Source of the DNA: an uncultured Oscillospiraceae bacterium
GTDB lineage: Bacteria > Bacillota > Clostridia > Oscillospirales > Oscillospiraceae
Direction: 5' to 3'
Assembly (NCBI GenBank): GCA_944386885.1
Contig: CALXCU010000137.1
Coordinates: 1 to 36,958 of the forward strand
DNA length: 36,958 nt
Shown piece after piece: positions 14,517 to 22,591 of the stretch. The translations under genes and the position numbers were made by a program. The notes beneath the pieces were generated by a model. It did not search any database. It saw nothing but the letters and a program-made list of their open reading frames with translations, and was not told the DNA's origin. Numbering within the stretch: position 1 is the stretch's first letter; each line of letters opens with the position of its first letter.

Positions 14517-16244
14517 TTACTGCTTCAGGCTCTCGGCCCAGGCGGCGTACTTGGCCACCTTCTCGTCGCACTCGGCCCGAGAGGCCCCCTTGGCCAGGAT
14601 GTACACCTTGACCTTGGGCTCCGTGCCGGAGGGACGGACGATGACGCTGGTACCGTCGCTCATCTCATAGCGCAACACGTTGGAGCCGGAGAGCTCCATC
14701 GTACTCTTCGCGCCGGTGGCGGCGTCTACCACGCTGCCGTCCTGGTAGTCCTTCCACTGGGCCCCCTGCCCCCCCGCCGCCTGGGCGGGCGGGTCCTTGC
14801 GCAGGCCGGCCATCAGGTCGGCCATCTTCTTCAGGCCATCCAGGCCGGGCATAACCAGGTTGAGCGTCTTCTCACCGTAATAGCCATACTTTTCATAGCA
14901 CTTCTGGAGCGCATCATAGAGGGTCATACCCTGCCCGGCATACCAGGCGGCCATCTCGGTGAGGGCCAGGGAGGCGGTGACGGCGTCCTTATCCCGGACA
15001 TAATCGCCCAGCATATAGCCGTAGGACTCCTCATAGGCGAAGATCACCTTGCCCTCGCCGGCGTTCTCCAGCTTGTCCTTCTTCTCGGCCAGGAACTTGA
15101 AGCCGGTAAAGGTGTCATAGCACTTCAGCCCGTTGTCCTCGGCCACTTTGCGTGCCATCTCGGTGGTGACGATGGTCTTGAGGGCCACCGGGTTCTCCGG
15201 CATCTTGCCCGTGCGGCGCTTGGCGCCGATGAGGTAGTCCAGCAGGATCACACCGGTCTGGTTGCCCGAGATGGTGACGTACTCGCCCTGGTCGTTGCGG
15301 ACCATAATGCCCACACGGTCGGCGTCGGGATCAGAGCCCAGGATGAAATCGGCCCCCTCCTTTTTCGCCAGGTCCACCGCCAGGTAGAAGCCCTCCGGGT
15401 TCTCCGGGTTTGGGGCGGCCACGGTGGGGAAGTTGCCGTCGATCACCATCTGCTCAGGCACGCAGATGACATGCTTCATGCCCAGGCGCTTGAGGGCCTC
15501 GGGGATGAGCTTGTAGCCGGTGCCGTGGAAGGGGGTATAGACCATCTTGAAGGTATCGGCCACCTGCTCCACGGCGGCCTTATCGTTGACCTGGCCCATG
15601 ACGTTGGCCAGGAACTTCTCGTCGGTCTCCTCGCCCATGAGCGTGATGAGCCCGGCCTTCACCGCCTCATCGTAGTCCATGCGCCGGATAGAGTCAAAGA
15701 GATCCAGCTCCTCCATCTTCTTGGCAATGGCGGAGGCGTGGTGGGGAGGCAGCTGGGCGCCATCCTGCCAGTAGACCTTATAGCCGTTGTACTCCTTGGG
15801 GTTGTGGCTGGCAGTGACATTCACGCCGGCAATGCAGCCATATTCCCGCACGGCGAAGGACACCTCCGGGGTGGGGCGCAGGGCGTCAAACAGGCGGACC
15901 TTGATGCCGTTGCCCGCCATAACGCAGGCGGTCTCCCGGGCGAACTCCTGGGAGTGGTTCCGGCAGTCAAAGCACACGGCTACGCCCCGCTCCATGGCCT
16001 GGGGCCCCTCGGCCTTGATGACCTCGGCAAAAGCCTGGGTGGCGTGGCGGATGACGTGGATATTCATCTGATGCAGGCCCACGCACATGGTTCCCCGCAG
16101 GCCGGCGGTCCCGAATTCCAGGGGGGCGAAAAAGCGGCTCTCGATCTCCTTCTCGTCGCCGGCGATACCCCGCAGCTCCTCCTTCTCCGCCTCGGAGAGG
16201 GCGCTGCTGTTTAACCACTTTTCATACTCATCACGATAGGACAT
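14517..16244 (-). CDS. Phosphoglucomutase/phosphomannomutase (alpha-D-phosphohexomutase)
   Basis: Interconverts hexose 1- and 6-phosphates through a phosphoserine, feeding glycan precursor synthesis and glycogen or galactose use. Length 575 residues, matching the clostridial/Bacillus PgcA class. The catalytic serine is S146 in TASHNPKEYNGYK; the metal loop is DPDADRVGI; the sugar-binding loop is FAYEESYGYM; the phosphate-binding loop near the C-terminus is VRPSGTEPKVKVYI. The start is the ATG with GGAGG 8 bases upstream; a TTG five codons earlier overlaps that ribosome site. It is transcribed towards guaD, with its own promoter next to the rlmH terminator. Confidence 0.94.
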   Translation of the reverse strand: MSYRDEYEKWLNSSALSEAEKEELRGIAGDEKEIESRFFAPLEFGTAGLRGTMCVGLHQMNIHVIRHATQAFAEVIKAEGPQAMERGVAVCFDCRNHSQEFARETACVMAGNGIKVRLFDALRPTPEVSFAVREYGCIAGVNVTASHNPKEYNGYKVYWQDGAQLPPHHASAIAKKMEELDLFDSIRRMDYDEAVKAGLITLMGEETDEKFLANVMGQVNDKAAVEQVADTFKMVYTPFHGTGYKLIPEALKRLGMKHVICVPEQMVIDGNFPTVAAPNPENPEGFYLAVDLAKKEGADFILGSDPDADRVGIMVRNDQGEYVTISGNQTGVILLDYLIGAKRRTGKMPENPVALKTIVTTEMARKVAEDNGLKCYDTFTGFKFLAEKKDKLENAGEGKVIFAYEESYGYMLGDYVRDKDAVTASLALTEMAAWYAGQGMTLYDALQKCYEKYGYYGEKTLNLVMPGLDGLKKMADLMAGLRKDPPAQAAGGQGAQWKDYQDGSVVDAATGAKSTMELSGSNVLRYEMSDGTSVIVRPSGTEPKVKVYILAKGASRAECDEKVAKYAAWAESLKQ

Positions 16245-16298
16245 GGGAATGACCTCCAATATCTCTGATTTGGCGTGAACAGGGCCACTGCTGTTGTG

Positions 16299-16327
16299 AT
16301 TATATCACAAAGAGAGGGCGATATCCA
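16299..16327 (-). promoter_or_regulatory. Promoter of the phosphohexomutase gene
   Basis: Minus-strand TATAAT (16299-16304) and TGGATA (16322-16327) with a 17-bp spacer. The -35 element lies in the loop of the hairpin after rlmH. Confidence 0.5.
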
Positions 16328-16337
16328 CCCTCTCTTT
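16309..16337 (-). terminator. Hairpin after rlmH
   Basis: A 10-bp stem (16309-16318 with 16328-16337) with a 9-base loop, ending in TTT on the minus strand and then GTGAT. The T tract is short, so termination may be incomplete. Confidence 0.6.
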
Positions 16338-16366
16338 TGTCAAATCAAAGCAGAGTTTCCCAAACC

Positions 16367-16849
16367 TTACTTATGGTACCCCGACCCCTCCTGGATCTTA
16401 AAGGCCCGGTAGAGCTGCTCCAGGAGCATGACCCGGGCCAGATGGTGGGGGAAGGTCATAGGGGACATGGAGAGCCGGTCCCGGCACTCCCGCTTGAACG
16501 TCTCGTCCAGGCCGAAGGAGCTGCCCACCACAAAGGCCAGTGTGCCCTCTCCCGCGGCGGTCCAGGCAGCCAGCTGGGCCGAAAAAGCCTCGCTGGAGCG
16601 GGGCTTTCCCTCCACGCACAGGGCGGTAACACAGCAGCGGGCGGGCAGCTTGACGCGGATAGCGGCGGCCTCCCGGGCCAGGGCGGCATCGATCTGGGCC
16701 CGGGATGGGTCCTTCGGCAGGCGCTCCTCGGGCAGCTCCACCAGCTCCAGCTTGCAGTAGGCCGACAGGCGCTTGGCATACTCGGCACAGGCGTCCAGGT
16801 AGAATTTCTCCTTCAACTTGCCCACGCAGATGACAAAAATACGGATCAT
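16367..16849 (-). CDS. rlmH: 23S rRNA (pseudouridine1915-N3)-methyltransferase RlmH
   Basis: SPOUT-class enzyme that methylates pseudouridine 1915 in helix 69 of 23S rRNA on the assembled ribosome. Length 160 residues, as usual. It begins MIRIFVICVGKLKEKF, contains the SAM-binding knot FVVGSSFGLDE and ends RVMLLEQLYRAFKIQEGSGYHK, close to the family's C-terminal YHR/YHK. The true start is the ATG at the right end of these coordinates; the frame stays open upstream only through overlap with the preceding gene. That gene stops 10 bases earlier and supplies the GAGGGG ribosome site, so the two are coupled. Confidence 0.95.
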   Translation of the reverse strand: MIRIFVICVGKLKEKFYLDACAEYAKRLSAYCKLELVELPEERLPKDPSRAQIDAALAREAAAIRVKLPARCCVTALCVEGKPRSSEAFSAQLAAWTAAGEGTLAFVVGSSFGLDETFKRECRDRLSMSPMTFPHHLARVMLLEQLYRAFKIQEGSGYHK

Positions 16850-16859
16850 AAGGCCCCTC

Positions 16860-17648
16860 CTAGACCGGAAAGGTGGCGCTGGCCGTATCCCGTGGTGCCA
16901 CCGCCAGCACCACATCCCGGCCAATCTCCGCTCCCCGGCGCTCCAGGGCGGCCCGGGCGGTGTCATAGGCCCGCTGGGGGGTATTGTTCTCCCGGGAGAG
17001 ATGGGCCAGCACCACGGTGGCCGCCCCCCGCTCAGCCCCGGCGCAGGCCAGAGCCGCTCCCGCCGCATTGGACAGGTGCCCACGCTCGCCCCGGATCCGG
17101 GCTTTTAAAAAAGAGGGATAGGGGCCGCTCTCCAGCCACTCCGGCTCATAATTGGCCTCGGCCAGCAATAGGTTAGCCCCCCGGATCCCCGCCTCCACGG
17201 CGGGGGTGACGCTGCCCAGGTCCGTGACTACCGCCGCCTTCCGTCCGGCGGCTGAGAGGGCATAGCCGGTACTCTCGGCGGCGTCGTGGGGGGTTGGAAA
17301 GGTCTCTACTTCCACTCTCCCTACGCAGAAGCACTCCCCCGGCCGGAAGACCCGCAGCCGGTCCTCCAGGGCCGGTAGCTTCGCGCACAGCTGCCGGGCC
17401 GTGCCGCCGCTGGCGTACACCGCCACAGGGAGGCGCCGGGTCAGGGTCGCCAGGCCCGAAATATGGTCGGAGTGCTCGTGGGTCACCAGCACTGCCGAGA
17501 GCTCCGCCGGGTCCACCCCCAGGCCCTTCAGGGCGGTGGTGATCCGGCGGGCCGAGATGCCCGCGTCCAGCAGGATATGGGTGTGCCCGTCGGACACCAG
17601 GGCGCAGTTGCCGCTGGAGCCGCTGGCCAAGGTGGTCAAGGTCAACAA
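16860..17648 (-). CDS. Metallo-beta-lactamase-fold hydrolase, YycJ/WalJ type
   Basis: A 262-residue MBL-fold protein with a dinuclear zinc site. It begins LASGSSGNCALV, the signature of the YycJ (WalJ) family, then DAGISARRI and the metal motif THEHSDH (H57, H59, D61, H62); later SLGSVTP-like and LAHLSREN motifs complete the site. Family members act in chromosome and cell-wall coordination in Bacillus and may be exonuclease-like; the exact reaction is not established. Neighbour rlmH is commonly paired with it (yycJ-rlmH in Firmicutes). The start is TTG, with AGGAG 9 bases upstream and no ATG nearby. A weak promoter (TTGTCT 17701-17706, CATAAA 17677-17682) may precede it. Confidence 0.88.
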   Translation of the reverse strand: MLTLTTLASGSSGNCALVSDGHTHILLDAGISARRITTALKGLGVDPAELSAVLVTHEHSDHISGLATLTRRLPVAVYASGGTARQLCAKLPALEDRLRVFRPGECFCVGRVEVETFPTPHDAAESTGYALSAAGRKAAVVTDLGSVTPAVEAGIRGANLLLAEANYEPEWLESGPYPSFLKARIRGERGHLSNAAGAALACAGAERGAATVVLAHLSRENNTPQRAYDTARAALERRGAEIGRDVVLAVAPRDTASATFPV

Positions 17649-17703
17649 AGGGGATCGCTCCTATTTATGTAAACTTTTTATGCCTGATATCCCCCTGCAC
17701 AGA

Positions 17704-17733
17704 CAAAAATAGAAGCGGCGGAAGGTCCGCCGC
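17704..17733 (-). terminator. Terminator of murA
   Basis: An 8-bp GC stem (17715-17722 with 17726-17733) with a 3-base loop, followed on the minus strand by TTCTATTTTTGT. Confidence 0.8.
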
Positions 17734-17756
17734 CCCAGTGCCGGGACCGGGCAGGG

Positions 17757-19052
17757 TCAGCCCGCGTGCACCTCGCTCTGTTCGTCGTCGGGGGTCACCA
17801 CCACGCGGATGTCGGCCCCCACGCCGGAGAGCTTGCGTACAATATCCTCATAGCCCCGCTCAATATGATAGACGTTGCTGATCTCGCTGGTCCCGCTGGC
17901 AGCCAGGGCCGCGATGACCATGGCCGCGCCCGCCCGAAGGTCACAGGCCTGTACCCGGGCGCCGGAGAGCCGCTCTACCCCCTCGATAATGGCCACCTTG
18001 CCATCTACCTGGATCTGCGCGCCCATGCGCCGGAACTCGTCCACATAGCGGTAGCGGTTGTCCCACACGCCCTCGGTCAATACGCTGGTGCCCTTGGCCA
18101 GGCACAGCACGGCGGCAATCTGGGGCTGCATGTCGGTGGGGAAGCCGGGATAAGGGAGGGTCTTCACGTTGGTGCGGGTGAGGGGTCCGGTGCGGCGCAC
18201 CAGCACCGAGTCGTCGTGCTCCTCCACCTCCACGCCCATCTCCACCAGCTTGGCGGTGATGCACTCCAGGTGCTTGGGAATCACGTTTTTTATGAGCACC
18301 TCGCCCCCGGCGGCGGCCACGGCGGCCATGTAGGTGCCCGCCTCGATCTGGTCCGGGATGATGGAGTAAGTCCCGCCGTTCAGGCGGTCCACTCCCCGGA
18401 TCTTGATCACGTCGGTACCCGCGCCCATGATGTCGGCCCCCATAGAGTTGAGGAAGTTGGCCAGATCTACGATGTGGGGCTCTTTGGCGGCGTTTTCGAT
18501 GACCGTCATACCGTCCGCCAGAGTGGCCGCCAGCATCACGTTCATGGTGGCCCCCACGGAGACCATGTCCATATAGACCTGGGTGCCAGTCAGGCGGCCG
18601 TTACGGGCCTTAGCATGGATATAGCCCCCCCGCACATCCACATCAGCGCCCATGGCCACAAAGCCCTTGATATGCTGGTCGATGGGCCGTCCGCCGAAGT
18701 CACATCCGCCCGGCGGCGGCACCTGCGCGCTGCCGAAGCGGCTGAGCAGGGCGCCGATCAGGTAATAGGAGGCCCGAATCCGCCGGGCCAGCCCTTCGGG
18801 CACTTTGGCGTTGTGGATATGGGTACAGTCCACATCCACAGTTGTCCGGTTTACCGTGCGCACATCGGCGCCCAGCTCCTGGAGGATATTCAGAATCAGC
18901 GTCACATCGCTGATCTGGGGAATATTTTCAATCCGGCAGACCCCATTGACCAACAGAGTGGCGGGCAGGATAGCCACCGCCGCATTTTTTGCGCCGCTGA
19001 TCGAGAGCTCACCGTAAAGCGGTTTCCCGCCATGGATTACATATTTTGTCAA
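17757..19052 (-). CDS. murA: UDP-N-acetylglucosamine 1-carboxyvinyltransferase
   Basis: Catalyses the first committed step of peptidoglycan synthesis, transfer of enolpyruvate from PEP to UDP-GlcNAc; cytoplasmic. Length 431 residues. The N-terminus ISGAKNAAVAILPATLL is diagnostic, and the active-site cysteine is C117 in PPGGCDFGGRPIDQH, so the enzyme should be fosfomycin-sensitive. Other family blocks are GATMNVMLAATLADG, PHIVDLANFLNSMGA, and PGFPTDMQPQ. The start chosen is TTG, giving MTKYVIHGG; upstream residues in the open frame do not fit the family, and GAAGGTG lies just before. A candidate promoter lies about 140 bases upstream. Many Firmicutes have two MurA forms; which one this is cannot be told here. 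Confidence 0.95.
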   Translation of the reverse strand: MTKYVIHGGKPLYGELSISGAKNAAVAILPATLLVNGVCRIENIPQISDVTLILNILQELGADVRTVNRTTVDVDCTHIHNAKVPEGLARRIRASYYLIGALLSRFGSAQVPPPGGCDFGGRPIDQHIKGFVAMGADVDVRGGYIHAKARNGRLTGTQVYMDMVSVGATMNVMLAATLADGMTVIENAAKEPHIVDLANFLNSMGADIMGAGTDVIKIRGVDRLNGGTYSIIPDQIEAGTYMAAVAAAGGEVLIKNVIPKHLECITAKLVEMGVEVEEHDDSVLVRRTGPLTRTNVKTLPYPGFPTDMQPQIAAVLCLAKGTSVLTEGVWDNRYRYVDEFRRMGAQIQVDGKVAIIEGVERLSGARVQACDLRAGAAMVIAALAASGTSEISNVYHIERGYEDIVRKLSGVGADIRVVVTPDDEQSEVHAG

Positions 19053-19190
19053 AACCGCACCTTCTATTCTCCACACAGGGGAGAGCCCCTGGCAGTCATA
19101 ACGGCCGGACGATGCGCCGCGGCCAGTCAAATTTTCCCGTTATAAAAGCAGCCTGGGGGCGTCATACTGCGCCCGCTCCAATGCAATCAT

Positions 19191-19219
19191 ATTATAGCAT
19201 CCTATCCCTCCAAAAGCAA
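19191..19219 (-). promoter_or_regulatory. Candidate promoter of murA
   Basis: Minus-strand TATAAT (19191-19196) and TTGCTT (19214-19219) with a 17-bp spacer. The leader would be about 130 bases. Confidence 0.5.
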
Positions 19220-19439
19220 AGCAATTTTCTTCAAAACACAGCCGCTCTGGCACATTCTTTCTTGCTATCTCTAACAAAACCATGCCCCATTTTGGCTTGC
19301 TCTATTCCTGTTCCTCCTCGATTAGAAGAAAGCGCACCCTTATCCGCGTCTTGGAAGGAGCCGCCGGCCGCACCGGCGCGTCCATGGAGACGGCGATTCC
19401 CCTCTGCGCTCCGGCGCCTGACTCCTTCCTGTTTCGCCA

Positions 19440-19469
19440 TGAATTAGCAGCCTTCCAACGCACATAGAA
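19440..19469 (+). promoter_or_regulatory. Sigma-G-type forespore promoter of the SASP gene
   Basis: TGAATT (19440-19445) and CATAGAA (19463-19469), spacer 17 bp, match the sigma-G consensus TGAATA and CATACTA known from B. subtilis ssp genes. The element lies 70 bases before an alpha/beta SASP gene, the classic sigma-G target. Confidence 0.6.
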
Positions 19470-19538
19470 CCGCCTTGCCGGGCAATCATAAGGGCGGACC
19501 TTCCGTCCAACACTTTTGTGGAAAAAGGAGATGTTCTT

Positions 19539-19739
19539 ATGTCTACCACTTCGAACCAGCCTTCTGTCCCCGGCGCCCGCGCTGCTCTGAACAAGTTCAA
19601 GATGGAGGCCGCCCAGGAGGTCGGCGTCAACCTGAAGCAGGGCTATAACGGCGACCTGACCAGCCGTGAGGCCGGCTCCGTGGGCGGCCAGATGGTCAAG
19701 AAGATGATCCAGGCCTACGAGAACTCCATGCAGCAGTAA
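19539..19739 (+). CDS. Small acid-soluble spore protein, alpha/beta type
   Basis: A 66-residue DNA-binding protein that coats and protects the chromosome in the dormant spore and is degraded at germination. The family blocks are visible: an N-terminal helix (GARAALNKFKMEAAQEVGV, holding the germination-protease region at EVGV) and the conserved GYNGDLTSREAGSVGGQMVKKMI stretch. An AAAAAGGAG site sets the ATG; an upstream in-frame ATG overlaps this site. It is expressed as a single gene, from a sigma-G-like promoter to a strong terminator, and shows that the organism forms endospores. Confidence 0.95.
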   Translation: MSTTSNQPSVPGARAALNKFKMEAAQEVGVNLKQGYNGDLTSREAGSVGGQMVKKMIQAYENSMQQ

Positions 19740-19766
19740 CCGGCAGCCAGCTCTTCCGATGATACA

Positions 19767-19801
19767 GGCGCCGCGGGGCTTCAAAAAAGCCCCGCGGCGC
19801 C
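19767..19801 (+). terminator. Terminator of the SASP gene
   Basis: A 15-bp stem (19767-19781 with 19787-19801) with a 5-base loop. The tail is only moderately T-rich (CCCTGTTTGC). Confidence 0.75.
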
Positions 19802-19932
19802 CCTGTTTGCTCTCCCTGGGGCCTATGCGCCCGGCATATTGTATTCGTCCCAAAACCATTGTACAGTATACCTATCCTGATTCCGTCCCACCCCTCCGGC
19901 CAAACACAAATACGAAAGGAGCACGGTTTATT

Positions 19933-20931
19933 ATGAAACAGCACATTCGCCGTATTGTCACCGGGGCGCTGGTCTTGGCGCTGACCCTGCCTCTGGGGGC
20001 ATTTGCTGCCCAGGCCACCACCCCGCAGGAGGCAGCTGACGCCCTATACAATCTGGGCCTGTTCAACGGCACCGGCAAAGATGCCAACGGGCAGCCCATC
20101 TATGAACTGGAGCGCACTCCCACCCGCAGCGAGGCAGTCACAATGCTGGTCACCCTTTTGGGCAAGAGCCAGGAAGCTCAGCAGCAGGAGTGGCGCATCC
20201 CCTTTACCGACGTCGCCGGCTGGGCTCGTCCTTTTGTGGGCTACGCCTATCAGAACGGTCTGACCGCCGGCACCTCTGCCACCACCTACGGCGGCGATGA
20301 GAGTGTCACCGCCTCGCAGTACCTGACCTTCGTGCTGCGGGCTCTGGGCTATGAGGTAGGTACCGACTTCCAGTGGGACCAGGCCTGGGTCCTCACCGAT
20401 CAGTTGGGCATCACCCAGGGGCAGTATAATGCCCAGACATCCTTCACCCGGGGCGACGTGGCCCTGATTTCCTACCAAGCCCTCTCAGCTAAACTCAAGG
20501 GCCAGGACACAACACTGCTCCAGACCCTGCCTCTCTCGGATATTCCTGGCTCCAACACCCCCGCCGCCCCCCAGGCAGTGGCTCTCACTGTGGACAACGT
20601 GAAGGATTACTTAAACCTGACCGCCTCGGCCGCAGCCCTGGTGGAGAGCAACGCTTTTCATCAGCTCGGCACCGGAACCGTCACCGTCACCACGACTCCC
20701 CGGATGACCGCCCGGTTTGACAATGTTACCATCCGTTTCTCCCTCCAGACCTCCTCTTCCAACTGGGGCTCCATGGGCACGGAGAACGGCTGGGACACCA
20801 TCACCCTCTCCTCCGATGGCTGGTCCAGCAACGTGTACAATATTTACTCTTTCGCTGGTTCTTATGTAGATCCTTTCCCCACCTACCGAGTAGTGGTCCA
20901 GGCGGTCACCGGCACCGTCACGGTTCAGTGA
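19933..20931 (+). CDS. Secreted S-layer homology (SLH) domain protein
   Basis: A 332-residue exported protein. The signal peptide is MKQHIRRIVTGALVLALTLPLGAFA with cleavage near AFAAQA. SLH units follow at about 28-85 (EAADALYNLGLFNGTGK.., TRSEAVTMLVTLLG), 95-150 (FTDVAGWARPFVGYAYQNGLTAG.., ASQYLTFVLRALGY) and 155-200 (FTRGDVALISYQALS), which bind secondary cell-wall polymer. The C-terminal ~120 residues form a Thr/Ser-rich beta-type domain (VTVTTTPRMTARFDNVTIRF.., ending in VVVQAVTGTVTVQ) that I do not recognise. The start has AAAGGAG 12 bases upstream. A weak promoter is possible at 19839-19867 (TTGTAT, 17 bp, TACAGT). Likely a wall-bound surface protein. Confidence 0.88.
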   Translation: MKQHIRRIVTGALVLALTLPLGAFAAQATTPQEAADALYNLGLFNGTGKDANGQPIYELERTPTRSEAVTMLVTLLGKSQEAQQQEWRIPFTDVAGWARPFVGYAYQNGLTAGTSATTYGGDESVTASQYLTFVLRALGYEVGTDFQWDQAWVLTDQLGITQGQYNAQTSFTRGDVALISYQALSAKLKGQDTTLLQTLPLSDIPGSNTPAAPQAVALTVDNVKDYLNLTASAAALVESNAFHQLGTGTVTVTTTPRMTARFDNVTIRFSLQTSSSNWGSMGTENGWDTITLSSDGWSSNVYNIYSFAGSYVDPFPTYRVVVQAVTGTVTVQ

Positions 20932-20950
20932 GCCTTTTGCCGCACAGAGC

Positions 20951-20990
20951 AAAACAGGCCCGGCCGCAGATGCGGTTGGGCCTGTTTTTT
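20951..20990. terminator. Bidirectional terminator between the SLH gene and livF
   Basis: An 11-bp stem (20951-20961 with 20978-20988) with an inner CCGCA/TGCGG stem, and T or A runs on both sides. Confidence 0.85.
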
Positions 20991-21021
20991 CGTACCAATT
21001 TGTCCGCCGTGGGAGCGGAGA

Positions 21022-21723
21022 TCAGCCGCCCAGGTAGGCTTTCTTTACGGCCTCGTCCTCCAGCAGCTCCTCACCGCTGCCGGTGGCCACAATCTTGCCG
21101 GTCTCCAGCACATAGCCCCGGTGGGCGATGGACAGGGCCATCTGAGCATTCTGCTCTACCAGCAGAATGGTGACGCCCGCCCGGTTCAGCTCCCGGATGA
21201 TGTCAAAAATCTGCTCTACCAAAATGGGGGCAAGGCCCATGGAGGGTTCGTCCAGCATGAGCAGCTTGGGCTTGGACATGAGCGCCCGGCCCATGGCCAG
21301 CATCTGCTGCTCGCCGCCCGAAAGCGTGCCGGCAATCTGGCGGCGGCGCTCCTGCAAGCGGGGAAAGCGCTGATAGACGTCGGCAATGCCGGCCTCGATC
21401 TCGCTGTTGGGGCGGGTATAGGCCCCCATCTCCAGGTTCTCCTCCACCGTCATTTGGAGGAAGACCCGGCGGCCCTCCGGCACCTGGGCCAGGCCATGGG
21501 CCACCACTTTGTGGGGCGGCACGCCCACGATGTTCTTGCCCATGAACTCAATGGAGCCGGTACGGGTGTGCAGCAGTCCGGAGATGGTCTGAAGCGTAGT
21601 GGACTTCCCCGCGCCGTTGGCACCAATGAGGGTGACGATTTCTCCGTCGTTGACCTCAAAGGAGACGCCCTTAATGGCGTGGATGGCGCCATAATACACA
21701 TTAATATCATTGACCTTCAGCAT
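21022..21723 (-). CDS. livF: Branched-chain amino acid ABC transporter, ATP-binding protein LivF
   Basis: Second ATPase of the high-affinity Leu/Ile/Val importer, on the inner face of the membrane. Length 233 residues, standard. Walker A is GANGAGKST (K40), the signature TLSGGEQQMLAMGRAL, Walker B LLMLDEPSMGLAP. It lacks the C-terminal extension of LivG. The ATG has AGGAGGG 9 bases upstream; the open frame further upstream is only overlap with livG. It is the last gene of a five-gene operon and starts 4 bases after livG ends. Confidence 0.95.
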   Translation of the reverse strand: MLKVNDINVYYGAIHAIKGVSFEVNDGEIVTLIGANGAGKSTTLQTISGLLHTRTGSIEFMGKNIVGVPPHKVVAHGLAQVPEGRRVFLQMTVEENLEMGAYTRPNSEIEAGIADVYQRFPRLQERRRQIAGTLSGGEQQMLAMGRALMSKPKLLMLDEPSMGLAPILVEQIFDIIRELNRAGVTILLVEQNAQMALSIAHRGYVLETGKIVATGSGEELLEDEAVKKAYLGG

Positions 21724-21727
21724 GGCG

Positions 21728-22591
21728 TCATCCCTCCTTTTTCTTTTTCTGGCTGCCCAGGTAAGCCTCGATGACCTTGGGGTTGGCCTGAATCTCGGCC
21801 GGAGTGCCCTTGGCAATGATCTGACCAAAGTTGAGCACGCAGATCCCCTCGCAAATGCCCATGACCAGATTCATATCGTGCTCAATGAGCATGATGGCGA
21901 TATGGAAGGTGTCGCGGATCTTCAGGATATTCTCCATCAGGTCGGCCGTCTCAGAGGGGTTCATGCCGGCCGCCGGCTCATCCAGCAGCAGCAGGGAGGG
22001 GTTGGTAGCCAAGGCCCGCACAATCTCCAGCCGCCGCTGCGCGCCATAGGGCAGGCTCCCCGCCTGGTGCCCAGCCAGGTCCTCCATGTCAAAGATATGC
22101 AGAAGCTCCATGGCGCTCTCGTGGGCCAGTTTTTCTTTCTTCCAATACCCGGGCAGGCGGAACACGCCGCTCCACATGGGGTAGCGCACCTGATTGTGCA
22201 GGCCGATCTTGACATTGTCCTCCACGCTCAGCTTATCGAAGAGACGGATGTTCTGGAAGGTCCGGGCGATTCCAGCCCGGTTGACCTGGACGGTGTTCAT
22301 GCCATGGGTATCCTTGCCATCCAGGAGGATCGTGCCCCGGGTGGGCTGGTAGACCTTAGTGAGCAGGTTGAAAACAGTGGTCTTGCCCGCGCCGTTGGGG
22401 CCGATGAGGCCGGCGATTTCGGTGCGGCCCACGGTAATATTGAACTCGTTCACGGCGGTCAGGCCGCCAAAGTCAATGCCCAGATGCTGGCACTCCAGAA
22501 TGGGCGCGCTGTTCAGGTCCCGCTCCGGGATAATGGAGTGGCTGGGCACGGGAACCATGCGGGTGGCTTTCTTATTCTCCGTACGGCTCAT
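21728..22591 (-). CDS. livG: Branched-chain amino acid ABC transporter, ATP-binding protein LivG
   Basis: First ATPase of the Liv importer. Length 287 residues, with a ~30-residue N-terminal extension before the domain (LECQHLGIDFGGLTAVN). Walker A is GPNGAGKTT (K70). The Q-loop region is ARTFQNIRLFDKLSVEDNV, the signature is the LivG-type LPYGAQRRLEIVRAL rather than LSGGQ, and Walker B is LLLLDEPAAGMNPSE. The C-terminus ends in the typical IQANPKVIEAYLG. Its ATG overlaps the livM stop by 4 bases, so the two are translationally coupled. Confidence 0.95.
   Translation of the reverse strand: MSRTENKKATRMVPVPSHSIIPERDLNSAPILECQHLGIDFGGLTAVNEFNITVGRTEIAGLIGPNGAGKTTVFNLLTKVYQPTRGTILLDGKDTHGMNTVQVNRAGIARTFQNIRLFDKLSVEDNVKIGLHNQVRYPMWSGVFRLPGYWKKEKLAHESAMELLHIFDMEDLAGHQAGSLPYGAQRRLEIVRALATNPSLLLLDEPAAGMNPSETADLMENILKIRDTFHIAIMLIEHDMNLVMGICEGICVLNFGQIIAKGTPAEIQANPKVIEAYLGSQKKKKEG

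Larger units (their letters stand above)
19053..19538. other. 486-base intergenic region between murA and the SASP gene
   Basis: It holds the divergent control signals: a minus-strand promoter for murA (19191-19219) and a sigma-G-like promoter for the spore protein (19440-19469), followed by AAAAAGGAG before the SASP start. Short open frames on both strands here show no protein-like pattern. I see no RNA gene, though 19215-19430 is unexplained. Confidence 0.6.

Noticed and set aside
14481..16214. A 577-codon plus-strand frame opposite the phosphohexomutase
   Set aside because: Same reason: an antisense shadow of a gene with all family motifs; no ribosome site or domain.
16338..16343. A perfect minus-strand TTGACA before the phosphohexomutase
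   Set aside because: It is 33 bp from the nearest TATAAT and has no -10 at the right distance.
17766..19145. A 459-codon plus-strand frame opposite murA
   Set aside because: Antisense shadow; the murA product on the minus strand is unmistakable.
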